The position numbers and the translations under genes were made by a program. The notes beneath the pieces were generated by a model. The model did no database searches, was not told the DNA's origin, and worked only from the letters and a program-made list of their open reading frames with translations. A stretch of 64,000 nt of DNA from Bifidobacteriaceae bacterium. Lineage in GTDB: Bacteria > Actinomycetota > Actinomycetes > Actinomycetales > WQXJ01. The DNA is taken from the NCBI GenBank assembly GCA_031267825.1, contig JAIRYJ010000037.1:1-64000 (forward strand). The letters run 5' to 3'. Below are positions 27,282 through 35,277 of the stretch, in pieces (the stretch's first letter is position 1; each line of letters starts with the position of its first letter).

Positions 27282-28535
27282 TCAGGTGAGAGCGCTGAGC
27301 GGGATCACGGCGACACCGTCGGGCCGGGTGTACGCGAAGCCTGTGGCTGTGATGACGGCTAACGCCGCTGGCCGACCGCTGCTTTGAGTGTCGATTCGGG
27401 CGTTGAAGGCGAGGAGGCTGGCCGCGGCTTTATCGATGGCGCCGGTGGAGGTTCCAAGTTTGATCTCGAAGGCCGCCCAGGCGTTGCTTGTTTGAACAAT
27501 CGCGTCGACCTCGAGCCCGGACTGGTCCCGGTAATGGAACACAGCGCCTCCCAGAGGCGCGCTGTAGGCACGCAGGTCCCTGACAGCGAGGGACTCGAAA
27601 ATGAAACCGAAAGTCCTGATGTCGAGTCGTAGCGCGGCCGGTGTCGCGCCGAGCAGCGCAACGCTCATTGCGGGGTCAGTGAAATGGTGTTTAGGTCTGG
27701 TGCGGACGCGGGTTCTTGAACGCAACGCTGGTGACCAGGCTGGGACCGGTTCATAGACCATCAACCGTTCTAGCGCGCCCAGGTACAGGCCAGCCGTGTC
27801 GTCATTTAGGGGGACGCCGTTGGCTAAGGTGTCTTTCGCCAGTGTCACCAGGGTGGCTTCGCTGGCGGTGTTTCTGGCGATGGCGCGCATGACGGCCCTG
27901 ACACGGGTGGAGTCTCGTCTAATGGCGTCGGTCAGACGGATGTCGAAAGCGATTTCCTCAACGTAGTCGGCGACGTTCTCCATCGCGGCGCTAGTTGGGC
28001 GGGCGCGATCACCGGGCCATCCTCCGTGACAGGCTTCATCGATCAGATCGTTGAGGCTTAGCTGTCCGCGGCCCTCGGTGACGGGTTCACCGGCCAATAC
28101 GCCGCGCAGAGGAATGCTTTTGGTGGACAGGTCTGATTCAGCCAGGGTCATGGTGCGCATCCGCAGACGGCTGAAACGTCCCGCGCCAGAATGCCTGGTG
28201 GAATCATCGTGCGGTGTGGCCGATCCGGTGAGGATGAACTGGCCGTCAAGCTGGCGCGCGTCCACTTCGCGTCGGACGGCGTTCCACAGCCCGGGAGCTA
28301 GTTGCCATTCGTCCACAAGCCGCGGAGTTGGGCCTGCCAGGACGTTGAAGGGAGCCGCCAGTGCGGTCTCCAAGAGGGCCGGGTCGGTGTCAAGCCGGAT
28401 CTGCGAGCCTGCCTGACGGCTGGCGGTTTCCGTCTTGCCGCATCCCTTGGGTCCCTCGATTAGGACCGCCCCAATGCGTTTCAGCCGTGACTCCAATTCG
28501 CCGTCCGCTAGGCGCGGGTAGTACGCGCGGTTCAT
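27282..28535 (-). CDS. AAA ATPase with DUF4143 domain
   Basis: A 417-residue protein. The N-terminal AAA domain has Walker A GPKGCGKT near 29-36, LVDEWQLAPGLW, and sensor-like ILTGSATP. The C-terminal DUF4143 domain ends with HYRDQSGLEVDAIV and AFEIKLG, an arrangement resembling a restriction-endonuclease-like fold (E...D...ExK). Such AAA_14/DUF4143 proteins are common in accessory DNA; their role is not established. ATG 28535 is the start. Two near-identical 69-bp repeats lie outside both ends, and broken genes lie beyond each repeat. Confidence 0.85.
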   Translation of the reverse strand: MNRAYYPRLADGELESRLKRIGAVLIEGPKGCGKTETASRQAGSQIRLDTDPALLETALAAPFNVLAGPTPRLVDEWQLAPGLWNAVRREVDARQLDGQFILTGSATPHDDSTRHSGAGRFSRLRMRTMTLAESDLSTKSIPLRGVLAGEPVTEGRGQLSLNDLIDEACHGGWPGDRARPTSAAMENVADYVEEIAFDIRLTDAIRRDSTRVRAVMRAIARNTASEATLVTLAKDTLANGVPLNDDTAGLYLGALERLMVYEPVPAWSPALRSRTRVRTRPKHHFTDPAMSVALLGATPAALRLDIRTFGFIFESLAVRDLRAYSAPLGGAVFHYRDQSGLEVDAIVQTSNAWAAFEIKLGTSTGAIDKAAASLLAFNARIDTQSSGRPAALAVITATGFAYTRPDGVAVIPLSALT

Positions 28536-28623
28536 TCTCGAATTCTAACTGGGACTTTGCAGAGATTCCAGCTGGGGCTTCGCAGAGATTCGGACTGGGA
28601 GTTCGCGGACAGTTTGGTCAGTC

Positions 28624-28692
28624 AGCGGAGGTTGGACGATGCCGTCCGCCAAACTGAGGTGGACAGCGTGAGCCGGGAGGGCGGCATCGTCC
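28624..28692. repeat. 69-bp REPIN-like repeat, copy 2
   Basis: Left arm GGACGATGCCGTCC at 28634-28647 and right arm GGGCGGCATCGTCC at 28679-28692. It abuts the C-terminal end of the Fic pseudogene and lies about 90 bp upstream of the DUF4143 gene start. Confidence 0.85.
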
Positions 28693-29115
28693 GCCGGAGA
28701 ATATGGCAGCGGCATGAAAGCGTTCATGATGTGGGCACGGGCGATGTAGCCGCCGGGAACCTGGGCTATGAGGCCCCGGTCGCGCAGGGCATTCAGGTCC
28801 CGCTGGATCATCCGGTCCTCGTGCCGGGCGTATTTCTCCGCGAACTCTGGGGTTAACCGCCGGATGTCTAGTTTAGGGACAGGCCGATCGATTGGCAGGG
28901 CCAACACCAGTTCGCGCCGCCGCTCCTTGGCCGGGCCAGAGGGCTCATCACGCAACTGTTCGTGAACGTAGTTTGTCCAGGCGGGCGTAGTAGCGGGTCC
29001 GGGTGCGGTTGTAGTGATCGGACAGGAGGTTGGCCGCGACCCATGGAACCACGCCTGGGCTCTTGCCTGGCGCCGCTAATACGCCGGGCGAATTGACGGT
29101 TAGGCGAACCCGCCT
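28693..29115 (-). pseudogene. Fic-family protein remnant (frameshifted, catalytic core lost)
   Basis: On the minus strand one frame reads ANLLSDHYNRTRTRYYARLD (about 28960-29040). A second frame continues with TNYVHEQLRDEP, LTPEFAEKYARHEDRMIQRD and AHIMNAFMPLP, ending at the edge of the repeat. This matches the C-terminal half of actinobacterial Fic-family proteins with a winged-helix end. The frames are joined by a shift near 28985. The HPFxxGNGR catalytic motif is absent, so no AMP-transferase activity is expected. Confidence 0.6.
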
Positions 29116-29148
29116 GGCAGACCAACGTGACCGCCCGGAAGTTGCCTG

Positions 29149-30321
29149 ATGAGGCTGTTATGCTGGGCAATCGTGAAAAGGGGCAAAGCCTGGAGGATAG
29201 TGGCGGCCTGCGCGGTGATGGTGGTAGCGATGGGTTTGAGCGCGGGCTTCGGCTACTGGGTGGGTAAGCCGGGCGGTCTCGATATCCGGAAGTATTTCCA
29301 ATCAGACGAACAAGCCACGCCAGATGCTAGCGAAAGCGGTCAGCCGGGTGCGACCCAATCACAAGCCGAACCACTGCCAGACCCGTCAATGCCGCCGCCG
29401 CCGCCAATCAACCAGGAGACGGGTTACCGGATGTCAGGCTACACAGCGCGACCAGTTGACTTACCGTTCATCACCAGAAGCGAAGCGATGGGCCGGAGCA
29501 TTGAGCTGGACGCCGACGGCGGCCTGGTCTACCGCGACCCGGAAACCAACGAACCGCTTTACCAGCCGGTGACAATTACGCAATGGGCCATCGCGGCGCA
29601 CACACAGTATTACTTGACAGGCAATGACTTGTGGCTTGACTTAGCGCGGGCATCAGCTCAGAAAGTACTTGACGCTAAAACCGAATCCGATGGCGCCTAC
29701 TATTTCCCGTACTCGTACGAATGGGTCAACCTGGAACCGCCAGAGTTCAACTTCCAGCCGCCTTGGTATTCGGCGATGGCTCAAGGTGAAGCGTTATCTA
29801 TTTTCACTCAACTAGCTCAAGAGTTCCCAGATGAGCCGCAATGGCGTGAAGCGGCTGACCACACTTTTGAGTCCTTCCTGCAGCCGGTCAGCGCCAGCCA
29901 ACCTTGGGCGACAAACATCGTTGATGGTTTCGCCTGGTTTGAGGAATACGTTGACCCGGATCCTTTCGAAGTTGTCAACGGCCACATCTTCGCGTTGATC
30001 GGGATCTACGAATATGCCTTGATGACAGCCGATCAGCGGGCCGCCCAACTGTTCGATGCCGGGGCGACCACCGCGTTATATTCGCTGCCGGTCATCCGGG
30101 TGCCGGGAGAACTATCGGTCTATTGCGCCGAAACTGAGCGTTGCGTTGACGGCGAATGGCAGCATGGCAGCTACCACCGGATCCACATCGCGCAGGCTGA
30201 GTTACTTGAAGCGATCACTGGTGATCCGCTGTTTGGCCAGTGGGCCAGCGCGTTCATTAGTGATGTGCCTGATTATGGCCCCTGGTGGGTGGCTCGTCTG
30301 TGGCCAGGGTCGAGCCAATAG
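29149..30321 (+). CDS. Membrane-anchored D-glucuronyl C5-epimerase-like protein
   Basis: A 390-residue protein: one membrane helix at about 17-38, a Pro/Gln-rich linker (45-85), then a domain matching the C5-epimerase C-terminal family (QPVTITQWAIAAHTQYYLTG; PPWYSAMAQGEALSIFTQLA; NGHIFALIGIYEYAL). Family members convert glucuronate to iduronate in heparosan-like chains, but bacterial relatives are mostly untested. The catalytic domain should face outside. It overlaps the next gene by 37 bp. The start is uncertain: ATG 29149 or GTG 29173. UDP-glucose dehydrogenase at 59.4 kb could supply the uronic acid precursor (inference). Confidence 0.7.
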   Translation: MRLLCWAIVKRGKAWRIVAACAVMVVAMGLSAGFGYWVGKPGGLDIRKYFQSDEQATPDASESGQPGATQSQAEPLPDPSMPPPPPINQETGYRMSGYTARPVDLPFITRSEAMGRSIELDADGGLVYRDPETNEPLYQPVTITQWAIAAHTQYYLTGNDLWLDLARASAQKVLDAKTESDGAYYFPYSYEWVNLEPPEFNFQPPWYSAMAQGEALSIFTQLAQEFPDEPQWREAADHTFESFLQPVSASQPWATNIVDGFAWFEEYVDPDPFEVVNGHIFALIGIYEYALMTADQRAAQLFDAGATTALYSLPVIRVPGELSVYCAETERCVDGEWQHGSYHRIHIAQAELLEAITGDPLFGQWASAFISDVPDYGPWWVARLWPGSSQ

Positions 30322-32096
30322 ACGGCCCGGCCGGTTCTAGCCAAGTCAAGGCAACGGGCGGCCGGGACTTAACTGTCCCCAAATGGCGTTTCCTGTTTGG
30401 GGATGCTCGCCCATGGTGGCTCAGAGCTGCCATGTCCGCTAATGCCGTGGCGGCGGCATCGTCCTTACTAATTGTCTTTGGTGTGCTGGACCTTTGGCGG
30501 CTTAACGCTGGTGAGCTGCCGTTCGCTTTATCTGACCTGCTCCGGCCAACCCTGATAGTAGGAGCCGCGGTCTGGGCGGCCGGCACACTGCTACTCAGCG
30601 TGCTGCGCGGACGAGTCTTCGACGTGGCGGTCTCGCTGGTTGCGGGCCTGGGCGCGGCCGCCTGGATGCAAGCCAACCTGCTGGGCATGGACCTGGGAGA
30701 ACTGGCCGGTACAACTATCCGGTGGGAAAGCTACATGCGCCAAACACTGCTCAACACGGCCGCTTGGGCTGGCATTCTGTTGGCGCCATTGGTGATCCGG
30801 CTAGTCAGTAAACGCCTTTGGTTGGGGCTGATTTGGGCCGTGCCGGCCCTTGTCAGCGCCATGTGCCTGATCGGGTTGACGGAAGGATTTAGTGCGTCGG
30901 CCGGCCAGCCGCCCCACCCAGTCAGCGCGGACAAAGTCGTTTCAATTGAAGGAATCACCGACGTATCACCGGCCGGAAACATCTACATTTTTGTGCTCGA
31001 CATGCTTGACCAACGCAACGTTGAGGCGGTCCAGGCGGCTGAACCAGACTTGCTGGCATCCAACCTGACCGGTTTCACAGAGTTCGAAAACTACGTTTCG
31101 CGGTTCTCCAAGACACAGCCATCGGCCATTAACCTGCTGACCGGACAAGACTATTTCTTTGACAACAGCTGGGCGCGGTTCACCCATGACGCCTATCAAC
31201 AGAGCGACCTTTTGCACCAGCTACGTCAGGCCGGCTATTCAACCAACATCTACGCCACCAACCGCTATTCGTTCGCGGTGCCACAAGACATCGAAGCGGT
31301 GGCGGACAACGTGGCCGGAGCCCACCAGAGCATCGACCAGGCGGCGATGATCGAAGGGATGATCCGGTTATCGGCCTTGCGTTACGCTCCGTCGCTGGTC
31401 AAACCCAGTTTCTGGTCTGATGGGTCAGCCTTTGACCGGGCTGTCCAGGTGGAGGACGGCCCAGCCCCTTACGTCACAGACGATATAGCTCTCTACCGGT
31501 CAGCCAAGGACGGACTAGTAGTGACCGACGGGCCGCCACGGTTCTCCTTCATTCATCTGAACGGTTCACATCCGGAATACGTCATGGACCGGAACGCCCA
31601 GCCGTTGGCGCCAGGTGCGGAAGGTAATCAAGTCGACCAAACCATTGGTGCCTTCAAAGTAGTGTTCGCATATCTTGATGAACTGCGCCGCTACGGGCTT
31701 TATGACAACGCCACCGTGGTCATAGTTGGTGATCACGGCAATTTCACAGTGGAACCTGGCGGGGAACTGAACCGAATCCCGTTGAACTCACCCGCGAGGA
31801 CTGGGTTGTTCGTCAAACTGCCAGGGGATTCCAGTACGCCGCTAGCCCATTCGATGGCTCAGGTCACCTTCGCTAACGTCAGGACAGCGATCCTGAATAA
31901 CGCTGGTTTAGATTCGGCTGAGGGGGCCGTCAACCTGTTCAATGTCCCAGAGGACCGTGACATCGCGCGGCCCTACTATTACCGGCTGGCCCCGGCTGAA
32001 GGTCCCGCCTTAGTTGAGGAATGGGAAGTGATCGGCGACGCGTCAATCTGGGAGAACTGGCGCATGGTGCGCGAGTTCGCTACCGAGAACAATTAG
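30285..32096 (+). CDS. Sulfatase-fold membrane hydrolase/transferase
   Basis: A 603-residue protein with about five membrane helices in the first 220 residues, then an extracytoplasmic alkaline-phosphatase-superfamily domain. Metal-site marks are IYIFVLDMLDQ near the start of the domain, SKTQPSAINLLTGQDYF (candidate Thr/Ser nucleophile) and VIVGDHGNF. The layout resembles LTA synthase or phosphoethanolamine transferase-like enzymes and sulfatases without a Cys-type nucleophile. It overlaps the epimerase-like gene by 37 bp, so the two are coupled and may modify one polymer. Substrate unknown. The GTG start at 30285 is tentative. Confidence 0.75.
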   Translation: MGGSSVARVEPIDGPAGSSQVKATGGRDLTVPKWRFLFGDARPWWLRAAMSANAVAAASSLLIVFGVLDLWRLNAGELPFALSDLLRPTLIVGAAVWAAGTLLLSVLRGRVFDVAVSLVAGLGAAAWMQANLLGMDLGELAGTTIRWESYMRQTLLNTAAWAGILLAPLVIRLVSKRLWLGLIWAVPALVSAMCLIGLTEGFSASAGQPPHPVSADKVVSIEGITDVSPAGNIYIFVLDMLDQRNVEAVQAAEPDLLASNLTGFTEFENYVSRFSKTQPSAINLLTGQDYFFDNSWARFTHDAYQQSDLLHQLRQAGYSTNIYATNRYSFAVPQDIEAVADNVAGAHQSIDQAAMIEGMIRLSALRYAPSLVKPSFWSDGSAFDRAVQVEDGPAPYVTDDIALYRSAKDGLVVTDGPPRFSFIHLNGSHPEYVMDRNAQPLAPGAEGNQVDQTIGAFKVVFAYLDELRRYGLYDNATVVIVGDHGNFTVEPGGELNRIPLNSPARTGLFVKLPGDSSTPLAHSMAQVTFANVRTAILNNAGLDSAEGAVNLFNVPEDRDIARPYYYRLAPAEGPALVEEWEVIGDASIWENWRMVREFATENN

Positions 32097-32245
32097 CTGG
32101 GGATCCTGGAGGCCGGGGGTCCAGCCTCAACCCGTCCAGCCCCAGCCACCCAGCCGCCCAGCCACCCAGCCACCCAGCCACCCAGGCGCCCCAGGCGCGG
32201 CGCGGCGCGGCGCCCGCCGGGCCACGGAACAATAGGCTGGAGATT
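32097..32245 (+). repeat. Tandem CCACCCAG repeats in the spacer before menC
   Basis: Around 32145-32195 the spacer holds about five near-copies of CAGCCACC/CCAGCCAC, followed by a GCGCGGCGCGG tract. No gene is seen in these 149 bp apart from an upstream extension of the menC frame without family similarity. Confidence 0.6.
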
Positions 32246-33208
32246 GTGGCCACGGTTTTTGACATTCCGATGACACACCGCTTCCGTGGCACTGAGCGCC
32301 GTCGCGGTGTTGTCTTTCAGGGTGACGCCGGCTGGGCCGAATTCAGCCCGTTCGGCGATTACCCCGCGGATGAGGCCGTGGCCTGGTGGCGGGCGGCGGA
32401 GGAGGCCGCCGAGGAGGGTTTCCCAGCGCCGCACCGGGCGGCGATCCCAGTCAATGCGACTGTCCCAGCTGTGCCAGCCAGCACTGTTGAAGAGTTGGCG
32501 GCCAGTTGGTGTGGCGCCACCACCGTCAAGGTCAAAGTGGCCGAACCAGGCCAGAGCAGCGCTGATGAGGCTGACCGGGTGGCGGCAGTGCGGGCGGTGT
32601 TGGGCCCGACTGGCCGGATCAGGATTGACGCTAACGGAGCTTGGGATGTCGACACGGCGGTGGACCGGATTGTGTTGCTGGCGAGGGCCGCCGCGGGCCT
32701 GGAATATGTTGAACAGCCTTGCGCTACGGCCGCCGAATTAGCTCAGGTCCGCCGCCAGGCGGTGGTGCCGATCGCGGCTGACGAATCGATCCGGCGGGCG
32801 CTGGATCCTCTTGAGGTGAAGCGTCTTGAGGCGGCTGATTTGGTGGTGTTGAAGGTTCAGCCACTTGGCGGGGTGCGGGCTTGTTTGCGTTTGGCGGAGG
32901 AGCTTGACTTGCCTGTGGTGGTGTCTTCAGCGGTTGAAACATCGATCGGCTTGGCCATGGGGTTAGCTTTGGCGGCCGCTTTGCCGCGTCTGGATTATGC
33001 CTGTGGTCTGGGTACGCGGTCTTTGCTTGGTGGCGATCTGGTGCGTCATGGCTTGTGGCCGTCTGGCGGGATGTTGGAGTTGCGCCGGGTCGCGCCGGAT
33101 GCCGCCTTGTTGCGGCAGTGGCAGGCCAGTCCGGAGGTCAGTCAGGCTTGGCAGCGGAGGCTTGACCAGGTGCGCCGTTTGGCTGCCCGTCCGGGTGTGG
33201 GGCTTTGA
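32246..33208 (+). CDS. menC: o-Succinylbenzoate synthase
   Basis: A 320-residue enolase-superfamily enzyme that dehydrates SHCHC to o-succinylbenzoate in menaquinone synthesis. Visible marks: TVKVKVAE with the KxK catalytic Lys, RIDANGAWD and LEYVEQPC and IAADES for the metal-binding D-E-D, and VVLKVQPLGG with the second Lys. GTG 32246 gives the usual N-terminus (FDIPMTHRFRG). It overlaps menD by TTGA. Confidence 0.92.
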   Translation: MATVFDIPMTHRFRGTERRRGVVFQGDAGWAEFSPFGDYPADEAVAWWRAAEEAAEEGFPAPHRAAIPVNATVPAVPASTVEELAASWCGATTVKVKVAEPGQSSADEADRVAAVRAVLGPTGRIRIDANGAWDVDTAVDRIVLLARAAAGLEYVEQPCATAAELAQVRRQAVVPIAADESIRRALDPLEVKRLEAADLVVLKVQPLGGVRACLRLAEELDLPVVVSSAVETSIGLAMGLALAAALPRLDYACGLGTRSLLGGDLVRHGLWPSGGMLELRRVAPDAALLRQWQASPEVSQAWQRRLDQVRRLAARPGVGL

Positions 33209-35277
33209 CTGGTCCGCCGGTTAGTGCTTCGGTGGCCGCGGCGCGGGCGCTTCTGGCTGGCTTGGTTGAGGGTGGTTTGCGTCATCTGGTGTTGGCGCCT
33301 GGTTCTCGGAACGCGCCGTTGGTTTACGCGGCGGTTGAGTCGGAGGCTCGGGGTGAGCTGACCCTGACTGTCCGGACGGACGAGCGTGTCGCTGGTTTTC
33401 TGGCTTTGGGCTGGTCGGTTGGGGTTGGTCAGGCCGTCCAGGACGGTTCGGGTGTTTTTCGATTGGACGATGCCGACCCTCCATTAGGCCTGTCACCTCG
33501 AGAAACGTCAGTGTTTGGGTCAGCGGCGTCATCGGCGGGGCTGATGGCCGGGGTGGCCACCACGTCAGGCACGGCGGTCGCGAACCTGCATCCGGCTGTG
33601 GTCGAGGCGGCCGAATCGCGCCGGGCGTTGATTGTGATCAGTGCTGACCGCCCAGCGGAGTTACATCAGGTTGGTGCCAATCAGACAACTGATCAGCGTG
33701 GCTTGTTTGGTGCCGCGCCGGTCTGGTACCAGACGCTGCCGGCTGGTTTGGATGATCAGGCGGCCAGGGCGGCCGGTTTGGCGGCGGCCCAAGCGGCGGC
33801 CGGGAAACTGTCCGGTGTGCCGGGCCCGGCCCATATCAATATCCAGTTCCGGGAGCCGTTGGTGCCGTCCGACTGGCCGGATCAAATGATCCGGGCCAGG
33901 AGGGCGGAGGCAGCGCCACGAACGCGGCTGCGGGAGGCGGCGCTGACGCCACCGACCATCCGGCGGCCTGGGCCGCCGGATGGCTCGTCAGGCCAGTTCT
34001 TGCCGGTGGTGTTGGAACATGGTCGGTTGACTCTGGTTTTGGCGGGCTTCGGCGCGGGCCCGGCCGCGGCCGCCTTGGCGGAAGCGGCCGGCTGGCCGCT
34101 GATCGCTGAGCCGGTCTCTGGTTCTTGGGGTGGACCTAACGCGGTGCCAGCCGGGCGGTTGGTGGCTGACGTGATCGGTCACCGGGTTGAACGTTTGGTG
34201 ATCTTTGGACGGCCAGTCCTGAGCCGTCCGATTACGCGGCTGATTTCAGACCCCCGGATCGAATCGATTGTGGTGCATCCGGGTGGCGGAGCTTGGTTTG
34301 ATCTTGGGCCCCGCTCGGGTCTGGTGGTTGGCTCGGTCGCTGTGGCCGCGGTTGGCGCAGCCGACTGTGGGCCCGGCCTGACGGCCGGGGATGGTAAGCC
34401 TCTGGCTGATCAGCCAGGAGGGCCGGTGGAGCAAGCTTGGTTGAATGATTGGCTCGCGCTCGGCTCTGACTTGTGCCGACACCTAGTGTCGCAGCCGTTC
34501 CCGAATGGACCGGCTGTGGCATGGCTGGCCGTCCGGGCGGCGCTGCCGCAAGGCTGGCCAGATCTAGCTGGAAGTACCGGACGGGGTGGAGCTGACCGGA
34601 CTGGTGGCGGACCGGCCGGGATGATCGCCGGGCGGGTCGGAGGCGGGTTGGTGGTTGGGTCTTCCAGTGCGATCCGTGATCTTGACTTGGTGCCGCCGCC
34701 GACAAGGCCTAACCAGGCGGTCGCCGCCTTACGCGGAGCGGCCGGAATTGACGGGACCATCAGCTTCGCCACTGGACTGCACCTAGCCAATGCCGAGGAA
34801 GGCCCGACCCGCGTCCTGTTGGGCGATCTGGCATTGGCGCACGATTCAGGCGCGCTGCTCCTGCCAACACTCGAGCGCAAGGCAAATCTGCAGGTGATCG
34901 CCTTAGTCGATGGTGGTGGTGGGATATTTGAGAGCCTGGAGCCGTCCGGCCCGGGCTTGGAACCAGCCTTTGAACGTTTCTTCACCACCCCGGTAACGAT
35001 TGACTTGGAACACTTAGCCGCGGCCTACGGGGCGAGTTACTACCGGACCAGTAGCGCTGAAGAACTGCGGGCCACACTAGACAGCCCGCCACCTGGTATC
35101 AGTCTGGTTGAAGTCAGGCTGGCCAGATGGCAGCGCCAAGCGGGAGAACTCCAAGCGGTTGAACTTTCGAGACAAAACCCTCAGTTCCACAGCATGTTCG
35201 CAGGAATTGATGAAGATTCTCCCAGGACAATGCTCTTTGATGGATCGGCGAGACTCAATGGAAGAAGGACACCATGA
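33205..35277 (+). CDS. menD: SEPHCHC synthase MenD, with an internal insertion
   Basis: A 690-residue thiamine-diphosphate enzyme joining isochorismate and 2-oxoglutarate. Marks: LAPGSRNAPL (30-39), RTDERVAGF with catalytic E60, TSGTAVANLHPAVVEAAE (120-137), SADRPAEL. Residues about 75-112 (QAVQDGSGVFRLDDADPPLG and on) replace what is normally a short loop before the conserved VATTSGTAVAN. This insert contains the dispersed motif GGACGATGCCGACC at 33465-33478. Other Gly-rich expansions lie near 350-470. Total length exceeds the usual 550 or so. TTG start overlaps menC. Confidence 0.93.
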   Translation: MTGPPVSASVAAARALLAGLVEGGLRHLVLAPGSRNAPLVYAAVESEARGELTLTVRTDERVAGFLALGWSVGVGQAVQDGSGVFRLDDADPPLGLSPRETSVFGSAASSAGLMAGVATTSGTAVANLHPAVVEAAESRRALIVISADRPAELHQVGANQTTDQRGLFGAAPVWYQTLPAGLDDQAARAAGLAAAQAAAGKLSGVPGPAHINIQFREPLVPSDWPDQMIRARRAEAAPRTRLREAALTPPTIRRPGPPDGSSGQFLPVVLEHGRLTLVLAGFGAGPAAAALAEAAGWPLIAEPVSGSWGGPNAVPAGRLVADVIGHRVERLVIFGRPVLSRPITRLISDPRIESIVVHPGGGAWFDLGPRSGLVVGSVAVAAVGAADCGPGLTAGDGKPLADQPGGPVEQAWLNDWLALGSDLCRHLVSQPFPNGPAVAWLAVRAALPQGWPDLAGSTGRGGADRTGGGPAGMIAGRVGGGLVVGSSSAIRDLDLVPPPTRPNQAVAALRGAAGIDGTISFATGLHLANAEEGPTRVLLGDLALAHDSGALLLPTLERKANLQVIALVDGGGGIFESLEPSGPGLEPAFERFFTTPVTIDLEHLAAAYGASYYRTSSAEELRATLDSPPPGISLVEVRLARWQRQAGELQAVELSRQNPQFHSMFAGIDEDSPRTMLFDGSARLNGRRTP
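33465..33478 (+). repeat. Dispersed 14-mer GGACGATGCCGACC inside menD
   Basis: Read in frame as DDADP in an insertion absent from typical MenD proteins. Same core as the arms of the 69-bp repeats. Confidence 0.7.
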
